NCBI GenBank assembly: GCA_932294295.1
Contig: OW028581.1
Span: 40,115,495-40,179,494, forward strand
DNA from: Alitta virens
Lineage: Eukaryota > Annelida > Polychaeta > Phyllodocida > Nereididae
Length of the DNA stretch: 64,000 bases
Direction of reading: 5' to 3'
Below the pieces are notes generated by a model that ran no database searches, was not told where the DNA came from, and saw only the letters and a list, made by a program, of their open reading frames with translations. Every line of letters starts with the position of its first letter. Position 1 is the stretch's first letter. Positions 48,801 to 59,240 of the stretch are shown one piece after another. Position numbers and translations under genes: made by a program.

Positions 48801-48933
48801 ATACTTAAATATATGTATCTTAATTTAGAACCATTGCAAGAGATGTAGAAGGTTTTTATTTTACATGGCCTTTGGCTCATCATCTTCATTTTCTGAATCA
48901 GTTCCATCCTTCGTAGAACCTTTGTCAGAAAAC
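36018..48933 (-). CDS. Gene 2: ankyrin-repeat protein gene (partial)
   Basis: At least eight exons on the minus strand: 48933-48865, 48737-48693, 48352-48290, 48179-48117, 48007-47945, 45954-45753, 43826-43689 and 36833-36018. All have ag/gt borders, and phases agree at every junction except 43689 to 36833 (phase 0 versus 2), where a small exon may be missing. The product is acidic and Ser-rich at first, then has three 21-residue repeats, a helical segment, and a final ankyrin-type region of about 270 residues. The start codon was not found, and the donor at 36017 shows that the gene continues. Introns hold LINE remnants. No ortholog is recognised. Ankyrin repeats usually mediate protein binding, so a scaffold or sensor role is only inference. 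Confidence 0.7.
36900..39525. other. gene 2 intron, AT-rich, nothing recognised
   Basis: No RT motif or phased exon recognised. A phase 0-to-2 exon is expected somewhere between 36834 and 43688 but was not identified. Confidence 0.3.
39854..39911 (-). repeat. 58-bp direct repeat, source copy
   Basis: Identical to 40362-40419 except one C/T. Here it lies in its native position, following the 'KYYYLGLVF' block. Confidence 0.85.
40362..40419 (-). repeat. 58-bp direct repeat, inserted copy
   Basis: It splits the RT block after 'SYIDAEKAF'. The displaced continuation 'NLLFHKLSKCG' reads in the frame expected after adding 58 nt (3n+1). Confidence 0.75.
41110..41390 (+). other. possible eroded coding fragment with coiled-coil-like end
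   Basis: A Gln/Leu-rich stretch with repeated CACCAGTACCTG leads, in another frame, to 'LEHVEQQVLERQLQLLDRLN' and 'LLDSLNMLIQEMREDMRH' then TAG. The heptad-like Leu pattern suggests the C-terminal coiled coil of a Myb/SANT- or MADF-type transposon protein, but no DNA-binding domain is seen. Could be chance. Confidence 0.3.
41400..43680. other. gene 2 intron, nothing recognised
   Basis: AT-rich, no supported feature apart from a poly-G at 43221-43231. Confidence 0.3.
43689..43826 (-). CDS. Gene 2 exon, 46 codons
   Basis: Acceptor cgattacctttccag before 43826, donor AAG|gtaggt after 43689, phase 0-0. Reads KMADAYRNIPNMLQEAPFD, CIEQKMDKTKTRRQFIKNQ, GKYLALVK. Basic and helical. An alternative upstream acceptor (acttgcag) is out of phase with the exon at 45753, so the nearer one is preferred. 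Confidence 0.6.
44255..44622 (-). mobile_element. LINE C-terminal fragment in gene 2 intron
   Basis: 'LQCVQNCAT' then 'GRNDHNTPVLKDERSSVGYR' and 'IQYKILMTVYQCVQGTSPQY' match the thumb region of CR1/L2-like LINEs. After a frameshift, 'LLLIVSKMRLKLVGRALAV' and 'GPKVWNQLP' follow, the usual final segment. No RT palm. Confidence 0.75.
45355..45735 (-). mobile_element. jockey/CR1-like LINE fragment in gene 2 intron
   Basis: 'FKLNSRPEWKKSFSK', 'TLERLYKYFIRPVIN', 'GDVIYSNLYEGLSNKTEKLR' and 'RESGVICTGAIGLTSHGK' parallel the thumb region of the copy at 23.4-23.9 kb. It ends about 20 bp from the donor of the exon at 45753. Confidence 0.7.
45753..45954 (-). CDS. Gene 2 helical exon
   Basis: Acceptor atcttttcctttcag-like tract (tttcctttcag) before 45954, donor CAG|gtacaa after 45753. 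Length 202 nt, phase 2-0. Reads NLEITELTEVIEKIQDKEDL, DEQGNRILNLLAAGGTEILE, RNHKVFLEMIEKADKLIES, TLYCEIIQ. Strongly helical with regular hydrophobic spacing. Not a family I can name. Confidence 0.7.
46440..46640 (+). repeat. diverged SINE-body repeat
   Basis: CTATCTTTATCAGCCCCGTC then TGGTACAAAAATATAGGAGG and CAAACCCTGTCTCACC parallel the SINE body at 14810-14875. The tRNA head is not recognisable. Confidence 0.5.
46846..46912 (+). repeat. short dispersed repeat, copy 1
   Basis: GGTTAGGATTCAAGAGTAGA then TGGGGTTTCAGTTA resembles GGGTAGGATTCAAGAGTGGA then CAAGGTTTTAGTTA at 49566-49605. Two copies, unclassified. Confidence 0.45.
47945..48007 (-). CDS. Gene 2 triplicated exon, copy c (most downstream)
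   Basis: Acceptor ttttgattcag, donor GA|gtaagc, 63 nt, symmetric phase. Reads FAESNSTQADQNVGETEMIA. Differs from copy b mainly in the last codons (IA versus IP). Confidence 0.75.
48117..48179 (-). CDS. Gene 2 triplicated exon, copy b
   Basis: Acceptor ttttgattcag, donor GA|gtaagc, 63 nt. Reads FAESNSTQADQNVGETEMIP. Acidic, Gln/Asn/Ser-rich. Confidence 0.75.
48290..48352 (-). CDS. Gene 2 triplicated exon, copy a (most upstream)
   Basis: Acceptor tttcatttcag, donor GA|gtaagc, 63 nt. Reads VAESNSLQADQNVGETEMIP. The most diverged of the three, hence probably the oldest split. Confidence 0.75.
48693..48737 (-). CDS. Gene 2 45-nt exon
   Basis: Acceptor gtatttcatccag, donor AAG|gtatga, symmetric phase. 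Reads CSKDLEDSPPHKRK. The KRK end could be part of a nuclear localisation signal. Confidence 0.6.
48865..48933 (-). CDS. Gene 2 first recognised exon
   Basis: Acceptor tttttattgcag before 48933, donor CAT|gtaaaa after 48865, 69 nt. Reads FSDKGSTKDGTDSENEDDEP then KA, Asp/Glu-rich. Read without the donor it would stop at TAA one codon later, so it could also be a terminal exon. Phase agreement with 48737 favours an internal exon. Upstream exons not found. Confidence 0.55.
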
Positions 48934-49565
48934 CTGCAATAAAAACAAGTAAAAAGCTTGGTGGTGGCCTACTTCTAATCCAACACTTAAAGCAAAATGT
49001 AAAGGATCATGAGGTCATTGGTCATATTTTTTTATGAACCTAAGACAATGACAAATGTTATCAATGAATTAGACCCCCAACTTTCTAAGAATGTACTACA
49101 CCTCTCCTGCAAATAACCACATTTTTTCTGTAGTTATGGAATAATTTGTGCTGTTTGTCATACTTAACATTAGAATGATTATACAGATAACCAATTAAAA
49201 TACCAAAGCATTCGAAAAATGGTAAACAGTGTAAAACGGGCAAACTATGAAGCACAGACAGTACAGAAAAGAGAAGCTTCTGCTGAACTCCATCAGATTG
49301 CTCATGATGCAGCAATGAATTGATGGCTGAAATTCCACCACAAATATGCAATATATGTGTGCAATGGGGCACTAAAAATGACCCACAACTTCTTAGCTGT
49401 CTATTTTAGGAAAATTATGTAATAATACAATTAATAATATCTCTTTTTGGACGGGATTCCATCCATGCATTCCCATATGGCACAATTGCACATCAAATTA
49501 GGAAACTGAGTAGACAGCTTGATGTCAATGCCTCAATGTTACTAGGTTGGAAGCTTATGAGTAAC

Positions 49566-49605
49566 AAGGGTAGGATTCAAGAGTGGACAAGGTTTTAGTT
49601 ACATT
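49566..49605 (+). repeat. short dispersed repeat, copy 2
   Basis: Partner of 46846-46912. Confidence 0.4.
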
Positions 49606-49770
49606 TTCAATCATAAATTAAAAATATATAAAAAGATTGAATAGAATAAATTCAACATACACACAAATTGTTTTGTTTGCAGATGTCTTTATATTTACAA
49701 ACAAATGAAAGAAATGATATTTTATCCATAAAATAACAAATGACCCAATCTTAGTCTAATAGAGAACTTC

Positions 49771-49806
49771 TATATATAGACTCTCAGCTCCGCCGCCATT
49801 TTCGCG
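49771..49806 (-). promoter_or_regulatory. YY1-like site, possible promoter of gene 2
   Basis: On the minus strand GCGAAAATGGCGGCGGAGC contains the YY1 core AAAATGGCGGC, often found at transcription or translation starts of housekeeping-type genes. It lies about 850 bp upstream of the first recognised exon of gene 2, in a locally GC-richer patch. A purely motif-based call. Confidence 0.35.
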
Positions 49807-50059
49807 AATTTCAGTGGGTGGTTTAATGCACATGCTCACTCGAGTCTGTGCATCAAGCACTTCCGGGGGCATCCTCCGCAGCTCTGGATCGCCATGTGGT
49901 GGTGATGGGAGGGGCAAATGGTGGTGTGGTGAATGGGTGCCACTGCTCCCAGACCCAGTGCAAAGGGCTTTCATTCTTCTGGATTTTGTCTCTATGCAGA
50001 AGGAAGGTGGATGGTGCTTTTCCGGAGTGGAGGGAGAGGGTGTTATAGGCATGTCAGAA

Positions 50060-50535
50060 GGCTGACAAATTTAACATTCAACTAACTACACAAAAAGACT
50101 TTGTGAGCTCAAACTACCATCACTAGCCTACAGAAGAATCAGATGGGATATGATTGAAGTTTACAAATATCTACATCGTATCAAGACACTCAATCCATGC
50201 CCACTTCAGTTACATGGAACAATCTCCCCGAAGAAATATTGATGGCCCCCTCAACCAACGCATTCAAGAATAGAATAGATAGACACTGGAATGAACACAA
50301 ATACTCTCAATCCAATAGTCTAACCTTCCAACCCGCTTCAACAAGTGCAACACTGAGGAAGTACAACACTATTTTACTGAGAATACCACACAAACAGTAC
50401 AAAGCAGCAAAAGGGCTACAACCTAAGAAGCTGCCATATGATATGATATACGAAGCCGCCACTTCACCCAGGACTGTTTTGAAACCAAGGAAAGCGGTGA
50501 GTATTTTGCACAATAATTATTGCGAACCAGCTTAG
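50060..50535 (+). mobile_element. LINE C-terminal fragment, copy 1
   Basis: Reads 'LPSLAYRRIRWDMIEVYKYL' with 'HRIKTLNPCPLQ', then in another frame 'VTWNNLPEEILMAPSTNAFK' and 'NRIDRHWNEHKY'. This is the standard end of many invertebrate RTs (RRxRGDxIEVYK ... WNxLPEEVV.A.. FKxRLDxHW). The sequence after HKY stays open to TAG at 50535 but is unlike a LINE and may be read-through. Confidence 0.75.
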
Positions 50536-51740
50536 TGAGTTTAATGTGAAAGGGGATGCCATAGAATTATCAACTAATTGTATGTTAGTGTGGGATAGTA
50601 TTTATTGCAATTTTGTGAACAAGCCATATAATTGTGCTTATACATATTTGAATTATTTTAATGATAGCAGATGTTACAAGTAGTATCATACCATCAATCA
50701 TTTCAAGCATGACCACTAAAACTAAGTCAACTAGATTTTTAATGAGGGAGAAAGAGATACATGGTGTTTATTAGCAGAATTATTTATGCACTAGATACAT
50801 GTATTCCAAAAAGGGGTGCGTTTGAAGAACTTCAGTATGCCTACACTTTTAATGCCAATGAAAAGTATTGAGACCCCCAAACCTGTGCCTCGAAAACAAG
50901 CAGTAATGATATGCTCTTGATTGAATCTTCTGATGACCTGTTGCAAATTTCAGCTATTGACATTGTATTGTTTGTTGAATTCTCTTGCTGTGTTTCTCAA
51001 AATTGTTTGTTGTATGTTATTTTCCGCTATGTGCCAGAGACAGTTGACAAGACATGGACTACATGTACTTTGCAGTCTGCAAGTTCTGAATTTCAATTAA
51101 ACCAGCTGAACTTCATCAATTGTGATTTACATTTGTGTGCAATATTGATCCGGGTAATGGACATTTACTGCTACATAGTGATAGATCTGTACTTTCACAA
51201 ACAAAATCAAAACTACGAAGGATATCCACTGCCCATGGGTTGCGCTGTCAGATGTGGAAATCAATTTATGAAAGCTAATGCACGAGGTGCTGGTGATTCA
51301 GCTGCAGATAAAGGAAGACATGATCGGTCATGCTACTGTTCTTGGTAATGCAGTTTATTTAATAGTTCCACTACAATGCGAATACTGTGACATGCAGAAT
51401 TCAAAACTGCAACAGAGTAAGATAATGCCAGCTAGGGTGGACAGTATGCATGGATGGATATGTTATTATTTAGTTTTGAATACCAGTTCGATGTTATTTT
51501 AGCTTTATTGATTTTCTATGCAGGTATTCCAACTGGTACCTATGAAATGACAGAAAACATCCCGAATGAATTATTAACCGATCCTGTATCAAGACTGAAG
51601 GAGAAGCTGCACATCTAAAGAGAGAGCAATGGAAAGCGTATGCTGCAGGTAAGTTAGCATTTCAACCTTTAATGAATATTGTGTAGATTTGTGCATGCTC
51701 TAGGAAGATTTCTAATCATAATGCATTCTCTGTACTGCAG

Positions 51741-52285
51741 TGCAATGGATCCTACATAACAAGGAACCAGATTGAAATAATCTGGCGAGATGATATCAAA
51801 TGTCATCTGTATAAGAGCCGGTTAACATCTAATCAAATTTATCTGACTCCTGATAGCAAGATGAAAATCAAACTTGCTATGCAGGTAATATTCTTATGAA
51901 TATGTGGCTATTTTACCATTTAAAAGATATACATTTGTACTGCTAGATATTGCAAATGAATAGATTTCCAGTATAAAATTAAAGGTTTAACATGCAGTTT
52001 TGTGGTGATACTATGTTAAAGTTTCCCTTCGCTTTTCAAGTTACTTAGTGAGTCCGTAGGAAAAAATTTCAGCAGTATGGTGGACCTAAAGATCAAGAAT
52101 TGGCCAAGTTCATCCTATTGATTGATCAATTTTTTGATGTCATGAATGGCGAAGCTGGTCGGAAATTGAAACCTTTCTGTAAACCTTTCACATCGAGATC
52201 GAAAACAGATAGCACTGATGATAAGCCTCTACATTGGTTAATAGCTATTAACTTTGATATTTCGTGTTCATCGCCATGTCACCTT
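51741..52285 (+). pseudogene. P-element/THAP9-like transposase fragment, copy 1
   Basis: A 48-codon exon (51741-51884, ag/gt borders) reads 'IWRDDIKCHLYKSRLTSNQI' then 'YLTPDSKMKIKLAMQ'. It joins in phase to 'LLSESVGK' at 52041. The combined KMKxKLAxQxLSxSV pattern is characteristic of P-type transposases. After a frameshift in an A-run, 'FQQYGGPKDQELAKFILLID' and 'QFFDVMNGEAGRKLKPFCKP' follow, resembling the next transposase region (AKF...xDxFFDxxN...KPF). Exons further upstream (about 51530-51650) are plausible but not recognised. The THAP domain and terminal repeats are not seen. Inactive. Confidence 0.55.
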
Positions 52286-52415
52286 ACAGTGGGTGCCACT
52301 GCTCCCAGACCCAGTGCAAAGGGCTTTCATTCTTCTGGATTTTGTCTCTATGCAGAAGGAAGGTGGATGGTGCTTTTCCGGAGTGGAGGGAGAGGGTGTT
52401 ATAGGCATGTCAGAA

Positions 52416-52891
52416 GGCTGACAAATTTAACATTCAACTAACTACACAAAAAGACTTTGTGAGCTCAAACTACCATCACTAGCCTACAGAAGAATCAGAT
52501 GGGATATGATTGAAGTTTACAAATATCTACATCGTATCAAGACACTCAATCCATGCCCACTTCAGTTACATGGAACAATCTCCCCGAAGAAATATTGATG
52601 GCCCCCTCAACCAACGCATTCAAGAATAGAATAGATAGACACTGGAATGAACACAAATACTCTCAATCCAATAGTTTAACCTTCCAACCCGCTTCAACAA
52701 GTGCAACACTGAGGAAGTACAACACTATTTTACTGAGAATACCACACAAACAGTACAAAGCAGCAAAAGGGCTACAACCTAAGAAGCTGCCATATGATAT
52801 GATATACGAAGCCGCCACTTCACCCAGGACTGTTTTGAAACCAAGGAAAGCGGTGAGTATTTTGCACAATAATTATTGCGAACCAGCTTAG
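52416..52891 (+). mobile_element. LINE C-terminal fragment, copy 2
   Basis: Duplicate of 50060-50535 with one silent C/T difference. Confidence 0.75.
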
Positions 52892-54096
52892 TGAGTTTAA
52901 TGTGAAAGGGGATGCCATAGAATTATCAACTAATTGTATGTTAGTGTGGGATAGTATTTATTGCAATTTTGTGAACAAGCCATATAATTGTGCTTATACA
53001 TATTTGAATTATTTTAATGATAGCAGATGTTACAAGTAGTATCATACCATCAAGCATTTCAAGCATGACCACTAAAACTAAGTCAACTAGATTTTTAATG
53101 AGGGAGAAAGAGATACATGGTGTTTATTAGCAGAATTATTTATGCACTAGATACATGTATTCCAAAAAGGGGTGCGTTTGAAGAACTTCAGTATGCCTAC
53201 ACTTTTAATGCCAATGAAAAGTATTGAGACCCCCAAACCTGTGCCTCGAAAACAAGCAGTAATGATATGCTCTTGATTGAATCTTCTGATGACCTGTTGC
53301 AAATTTCAGCTATTGACATTGTATTGTTTGTTGAATTCTCTTGCTGTGTTTCTCAAAATTGTTTGTTGTATGTTATTTTCCGCTATGTGCCAGAGACAGT
53401 TGACAAGACATGGACTACATGTACTTTGCAGTCTGCAAGTTCTGAATTTCAATTAAACCAGCTGAACTTCATCAATTGTGATTTACATTTGTGTGCAATA
53501 TTGATCCGGGTAATGGACATTTACTGCTACATAGTGATAGATCTGTACTTTCACAAACAAAATCAAAACTACGAAGGATATCCACTGCCCATGGGTTGCG
53601 CTGTCAGATGTGGAAATCAATTTATGAAAGCTAATGCACGAGGTGCTGGTGATTCAGCTGCAGATAAAGGAAGACATGATCGGTCATGCTACTGTTCTTG
53701 GTAATGCAGTTTATTTAATAGTTCCACTACAATGCGAATACTGTGACATGCAGAATTCAAAACTGCAACAGAGTAAGATAATGCCAGCTAGGGTGGACAG
53801 TATGCATGGATGGATATGTTATTATTTAGTTTTGAATACCAGTTCGATGTTATTTTAGCTTTATTGATTTTCTATGCAGGTATTCCAACTGGTACCTATG
53901 AAATGACAGAAAACATCCCGAATGAATTATTAACCGATCCTGTATCAAGACTGAAGGAGAAGCTGCACATCTAAAGAGAGAGCATTGGAAAGCGTATGCT
54001 GCAGGTAAGTTAGCATTTCAACCTTTAATGAATATTGTGTAGATTTGTGCATGCTCTAGGAAGATTTCTAATCATAATGCATTCTCTGTACTGCAG

Positions 54097-54641
54097 TGCA
54101 ATGGATCCTACATAACAAGGAACCAGATTGAAATAATCTGGCGAGATGATATCAAATGTCATCTGTATAAGAGCCGGTTAACATCTAATCAAATTTATCT
54201 GACTCCTGATAGCAAGATGAAAATCAAACTTGCTATGCAGGTAATATTCTTATGAATATGTGGCTATTTTACCATTTAAAAGATATACATTTGTACTGCT
54301 AGATATTGCAAATGAATAGATTTCCAGTATAAAATTAAAGGTTTAACATGCAGTTTTGTGGTGATACTATGTTAAAGTTTCCCTTCGCTTTTCAAGTTAC
54401 TTAGTGAGTCCGTAGGAAAAAATTTCAGCAGTATGGTGGACCTAAAGATCAAGAATTGGCCAAGTTCATCCTATTGATTGATCAATTTTTTGATGTCATG
54501 AATGGCGAAGCTGGTCGGAAATTGAAACCTTTCTGTAAACCTTTCACATCGAGATCGAAAACAGATAGCACTGATGATAAGCCTCTACATTGGTTAATAG
54601 CTATTAACTTTGATATTTCGTGTTCATCGCCATGTCACCTT
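54097..54641 (+). pseudogene. P-element/THAP9-like transposase fragment, copy 2
   Basis: Duplicate of 51741-52285 with the same exon borders and the same frameshift, so the damage predates the duplication. Confidence 0.55.
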
Positions 54642-54950
54642 ACAGCATGTAATAGCAACATTTACTTTTGTTTATTGTTGGACTCGTGCAAGTTAACCAG
54701 TTAACTTTGCATATGTCATGTTCAAATGGACAAACTGATTTAATTTGAGTTTCAACTGTAACTTTGCTATAAACAGAATTCGATATTCAGCCAATCAGAG
54801 GCCACTGAACTGTCTTCATTAACCAGTTTATTTTCCAAATTTTGATGGTAGAGAGTCCGAAAACCATGTGAGAATACAAGAACCGGAAGTTAGGTTTTTT
54901 TCTACTACACATAATATTAGGCCTACGAAAATGAGCACAAGCCTTGCAAC

Positions 54951-54967
54951 GCCGCCATTTTGGCGCC
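54951..54967 (-). promoter_or_regulatory. YY1/E2F-like motif
   Basis: The minus strand reads GGCGCCAAAATGGCGGC: a YY1 core (AAAATGGCGGC) fused to an E2F-like GGCGCC. No exon was identified nearby, so its gene is unknown. Confidence 0.35.
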
Positions 54968-54969
54968 AG

Positions 54970-57220
54970 TCATATTTTATGCGGCATCTTTCCACTTTGA
55001 GAGCGCAAAGCAACGAATCAGGCATAACAGCAAAATTAGTAGGTCAATGAAGCTGATTTGGCAGGGCTTGCCGTGGGAGCATGCAATGTTTGGTAAAGGT
55101 AGCAGACAGGGATTAAATTTAAGCAGTTCATGTCTGGTGTATTGTCTGCCATTAACATTATTCTAGACTTTAGGAAGGCAGTGTTATCATTTCTGTGGTT
55201 ATTTGTGCAAAAATGTGTTACCTTTTATTTGGTCCTGGTGGAATGTCCATTATGTTGTTCTTTTTATCTTGAAAGGATTAAACAGCCGTGGGATCATCCG
55301 TCATTTCATGTGCAATGTTGAATTGTTTTTGAAGCAGTTGGGATCAGTTATCTGGCCAAAATCTTGGTCAGCTTTGATATTCTTGACACATCTTTTTCTT
55401 TGGTCATTGTTCTGGGCAAGAACCAGGTAACCTGTTGAGCTCTATGAATTCTTCATTTTGATTTATCTGAAATCAACGAAAATAGATATGCTAGTATATA
55501 TAGTTTGTCTCATTTTTTAAACCACTGCTTCACTCCACCCAAGCACGTATAGGTACTTGGCCATTGGCAGTGGTGGCAATTGTAGAGTGTTTGACCAAGA
55601 AGCATCATAAGAGCTGTGTGATAGTATAGGTAACCCTAACCCTAAGAAAATGCTTTTATATATTCTAAAAACGTAATACTTAGGTCTCTATCATAAAGTA
55701 TAACTTCTGGAGATTTTTCTAACACCATACAGCATTACATTTTGTCAATTATAATATAATATTATATATAATAATAGAGATGAAATTTCTGTTTTGACAG
55801 TATCTAATAATCAAATTAACTACAAGTAACTAAGAGATACAATAAAATTAAATTTACACTTAAATTTATATAGGTATTTATTTTTAATGTGTTTGCTCCA
55901 CGTTTGCAACACCATGTTTTGATGATCGCTGGTCACACATTGAGGCTGCGGTAGTAAAACTTTATTTTCCATTTATGAATGCTAAAAGGTCATAATTTGC
56001 CATACTGTTCATTTTAGAATTGTCGTGATTTTTTTTGGGATGTGTAGAAAGGTACGAACACATGTTTAATAACTGAACTGAATATTCACATGTTGATATT
56101 GGACATTCCTCATAACATGCAAAACCCTTCTGAATACCAATGCATATTCTTTTGTGCACTCCTTTTCTTTGCCAAACTCATATATTTCACATAATATTTT
56201 CGATCTGGGCAGACTAAGTCAGTGCCTCTTTCTGAAGCTGATTTGGTGACATCACAATTGCAGCTTGACTGTGAAGAAAATACATTGTAAACCTTCATTT
56301 TGTGGTATAGAAAAGTGCCCCTCATCTTGAATATGGACAAACATTCTGGTCTAAGGTTACTGATCACATCAGTGATGAAATTAATGCCTCACACCATGTC
56401 AGTTTAAAGATATGTGTTATAATTGTGTAAGATGTGCTTAATATTTTACTTCACCTCTCACGCTTATTTTTCTTGATTCAATAATCCTTCATCTCATCTG
56501 ACAAACCAATAGAATAAAATAGTAATGATAATTTCATGTCGGCGACAAATATGTCATGTTTGACATGATATTGTCAATAAAATCATATATGTGATAATCT
56601 ACTTTGTTTAATTCCAGTCCAGGCTATGCTGTCAAGTAACCCTGCTCTTATAGGTCCCGGGTTAAAGGTTCAACATTATTTGTCAAAATGGAAGGCTTTT
56701 CTTAAATTTAAGTGTCCTGGTCAGCACAAATGACTGAGGTTCACACTAAGTGGCAGTGAAATAAAGAGAATAGGACATGTAAAACAAAACATGTTATAAG
56801 TTCTTGAAATAAATGATAGTTTACATCAAATCCTGGTTAGAAAATGTCAAACACCCACATAGTTGATCACACAGTTGTTATCTAACCGGACATGAAGATG
56901 AAAAGTAAAACTACTGGCTTTTGAGAGTGGTTTCATTTTGTATGACATTGAGTTGTAATGAAATATTATTAACCCAGTGGCATTGGTCTGAATCATATAA
57001 CCTAACAAGTACATTTAAGAACATATATATCAAAATGTGAATTGGGCAAACCTGATTAAAATTTGTTAGATTTGTCAATATTCTTAAATGCATGCGAATT
57101 TATTACATTTGCCATGAATAAAATAATTTTCTTATCTATAAAGTCGTTAAATATGATATACATATTTACTCTAATAACTTTGTTATCCCCCTTTGGGGCA
57201 CCTGTTCAATTGAGCTTTCT
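54970..57220. other. interval with no recognised gene
   Basis: Several short open frames lack splice support or motifs. Two and a half telomere-type CCCTAA units at 55631-55645. Confidence 0.3.
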
Positions 57221-57229
57221 AGGGAGTAT

Positions 57230-57320
57230 GCAGTCCATTATACAATTATATGCAAGGGCACACGTTAACCGTATGAGTGGGGTCTTTTACTTACCTCAGA
57301 ATAGACAGGACACACACCAG
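57230..57320 (-). repeat. SINE-like dispersed repeat copy B
   Basis: On the minus strand GAGGTAAGTAAAAGACCCCA then CTCATACGGT matches the tail of copy A (1170-1205). Confidence 0.45.
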
Positions 57321-58224
57321 CCTTTCTTGTGTATCATTTCACATATTGCAATCTAATATTTCAAGTGTATCAACCTGGGTGCGAAAAAATTATTGTTACA
57401 TTTTTGTCAGACAAAGTACTCAAATTTCAGACACGAAATGATTTTGTGTCTGACACTTTGTCTGACTATTGCAAAAAGATTTTGCAGAGACTGTACTATA
57501 CTCATCTTGTGCATTGTTTAATTTGTCTGGCACAGACATGCATTTCCATGGTCTAATTTTACAGCGCCGCAACGTTGGGAAAACTCTTGGGGAACAGTTT
57601 GGTAAAAACACGAATTTCTGGTGTTCACTTCATTGGCCATGTGTATTACCTATACATTTGACAAAATCCAAACACGCCCCCCTCCCCCACCTTGCAGTAA
57701 CCAAAGTCTAAAATCCCATTATTATAACCATGGAGCTAAAATGGTTTTTTCCATGTTTTGACATTCATGCTGTATATGATATATTCAGCACATAAAATTT
57801 AGAAGTGAATCAATCTGAATCAATTTGTTTTATTAAATGCTCTGTCCTAATCTGCCACACTATATGTGATATTATACAGTCAAGTGATAGGATATTGCAG
57901 TGTATATCATAGCACAAAGAGAACACACTGGTAAAGTGAAACTATTCCTCTGTAATTCTATGAACCTCTCCCCCATGTCTTGGGAAAAGGGGTGAATTCA
58001 AGTGCTATCTTTTTGCTTTATTGACAAAGAAATACAACATATAGAGCTCTATATCCACATAAATGTGATGACATTGCTATGTTATGCCTACATTAGTAAA
58101 TCTGAAGTAGCTTACCTTGTTTTCTTGTATATTCTGTTTCAATATTAATATCATTAAGAGAAATGTCCCATGTCCATGATAAACAGTGAGGGTGTGGCCT
58201 GTTTTGACAATTTTAATTTCAGTT

Positions 58225-58385
58225 GTAATTGTGTCATTGATGGCCAATCAGAGCCAGAGGCCTGCAATGGAGGGACCACTGCTGCACTGATAACAGCAAT
58301 ATCACTAGCACACTTCCTTGATGGACTTTTGTTAAAATAAGCCAAAACACTATTCAAATCACATTAGTTTTATAGAATGAAATAA
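58225..58385 (+). repeat. dispersed repeat, copy 2 of 2
   Basis: Collinear with 34040-34215, same orientation, clearly diverged. Confidence 0.6.
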
Positions 58386-59089
58386 GAACAGGTGAACACA
58401 CTATATCTAATAAATGTAATGAAATGAGCATTTTAGTCCATGCCATCTCATGCATATTGATGGAGTCCTAAAGTGAGTCTCAGAGAGTGGGAGTGGAGTG
58501 ATAACTATCAAAATGGTCACTAATGATGCAATGGAAATTTACTGATGTTATCTGTGCTTCTGAATGGGTTTTTCCATGGTGTTTGTGCAAAAGCTGATAA
58601 CAGATGAGTTCTTTCAGTTTGAAATGCTGACCCTGTTCAGCTGATTTAACATGGCATTAAGAGTCATCAGTCAGGGAGAGGCACAGGCAGTTTAATGACG
58701 CCCTTCCCCTCCCCCTCTAAAATGTTTGGATCCGCCTCTGGGTCTCATGTTGAGAGACAGAGAAAAAAAAACTAGCTTTTTGCATTATTATAATACTGTC
58801 AAATGTAATCTCATGCTTGAATAAACATTAAACAAACAATATACCCTTTGTATTAATCCCGGACGTTACCCAGATGTGGGACTGCATCTGGGTCACGGTT
58901 CATCGCACTGAAATATCTTGTAATAGTTGACATGCCTCAAGTTTATGGTCATTTGTTTTCTCTATGGCACATACATCAAAATAAAATACTATTTAACTTA
59001 TACTACATACCTTTGCTCATGGCTAGCCTACATTTTCATGGCCCATCAAGTCAATAATAACTCAAAAACTTTGATTAAACTCCCCGGAA

Positions 59090-59240
59090 GTTTGCCGGCG
59101 ATTGCCTCATTCATGGCGACGTCCGGAATGGCTATATACACGACGGGTCGTGCACGTTCATTGGTTATATGCACGACAGCGCCTAGATGTGTCGTGCGCA
59201 TTGATTGGTTATGTGCACGACGAAGATTTTCACACCAGAT
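59090..59240. repeat. GGTTATATGCACGAC-type repeats
   Basis: A CpG-rich patch with three degenerate copies of CGTGCRCATTGATTGGTTAT and TGCACGAC. Non-coding. Confidence 0.5.

Larger units (their letters stand above)
49934..52289 (+). repeat. 2356-bp tandem segmental duplication, unit 1
   Basis: Identical to 52290-54645 except for three differences noticed (50320 C/T, 50698 T/G, 51629 A/T). Unit boundaries are abrupt (…CACCTTACAG | TGGGTGCC…) with no shared bases beyond them. It contains a LINE 3' fragment and a transposase remnant. Confidence 0.95.
52290..54645 (+). repeat. 2356-bp tandem segmental duplication, unit 2
   Basis: Second unit, head-to-tail with no spacer. The near identity indicates a very recent duplication, or an assembly duplication of one locus. 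Confidence 0.95.

Noticed and set aside
49756..50065. Pro/Ser-rich minus-strand and Gly-rich plus-strand frames
   Set aside because: GC-biased overlapping frames with no domain. They cross the sharp duplication boundary at 49934.
50911..51348. A 145-codon open frame, duplicated at 53267
   Set aside because: No recognisable domain and unconvincing composition. It is duplicated only because the whole 2.36-kb unit is. It may overlap eroded transposase exons in other frames.
55631..55645. Interstitial telomere repeat (CCCTAA); a similar one at 22142
   Set aside because: Only about two units, which is not significant in AT-rich animal DNA.
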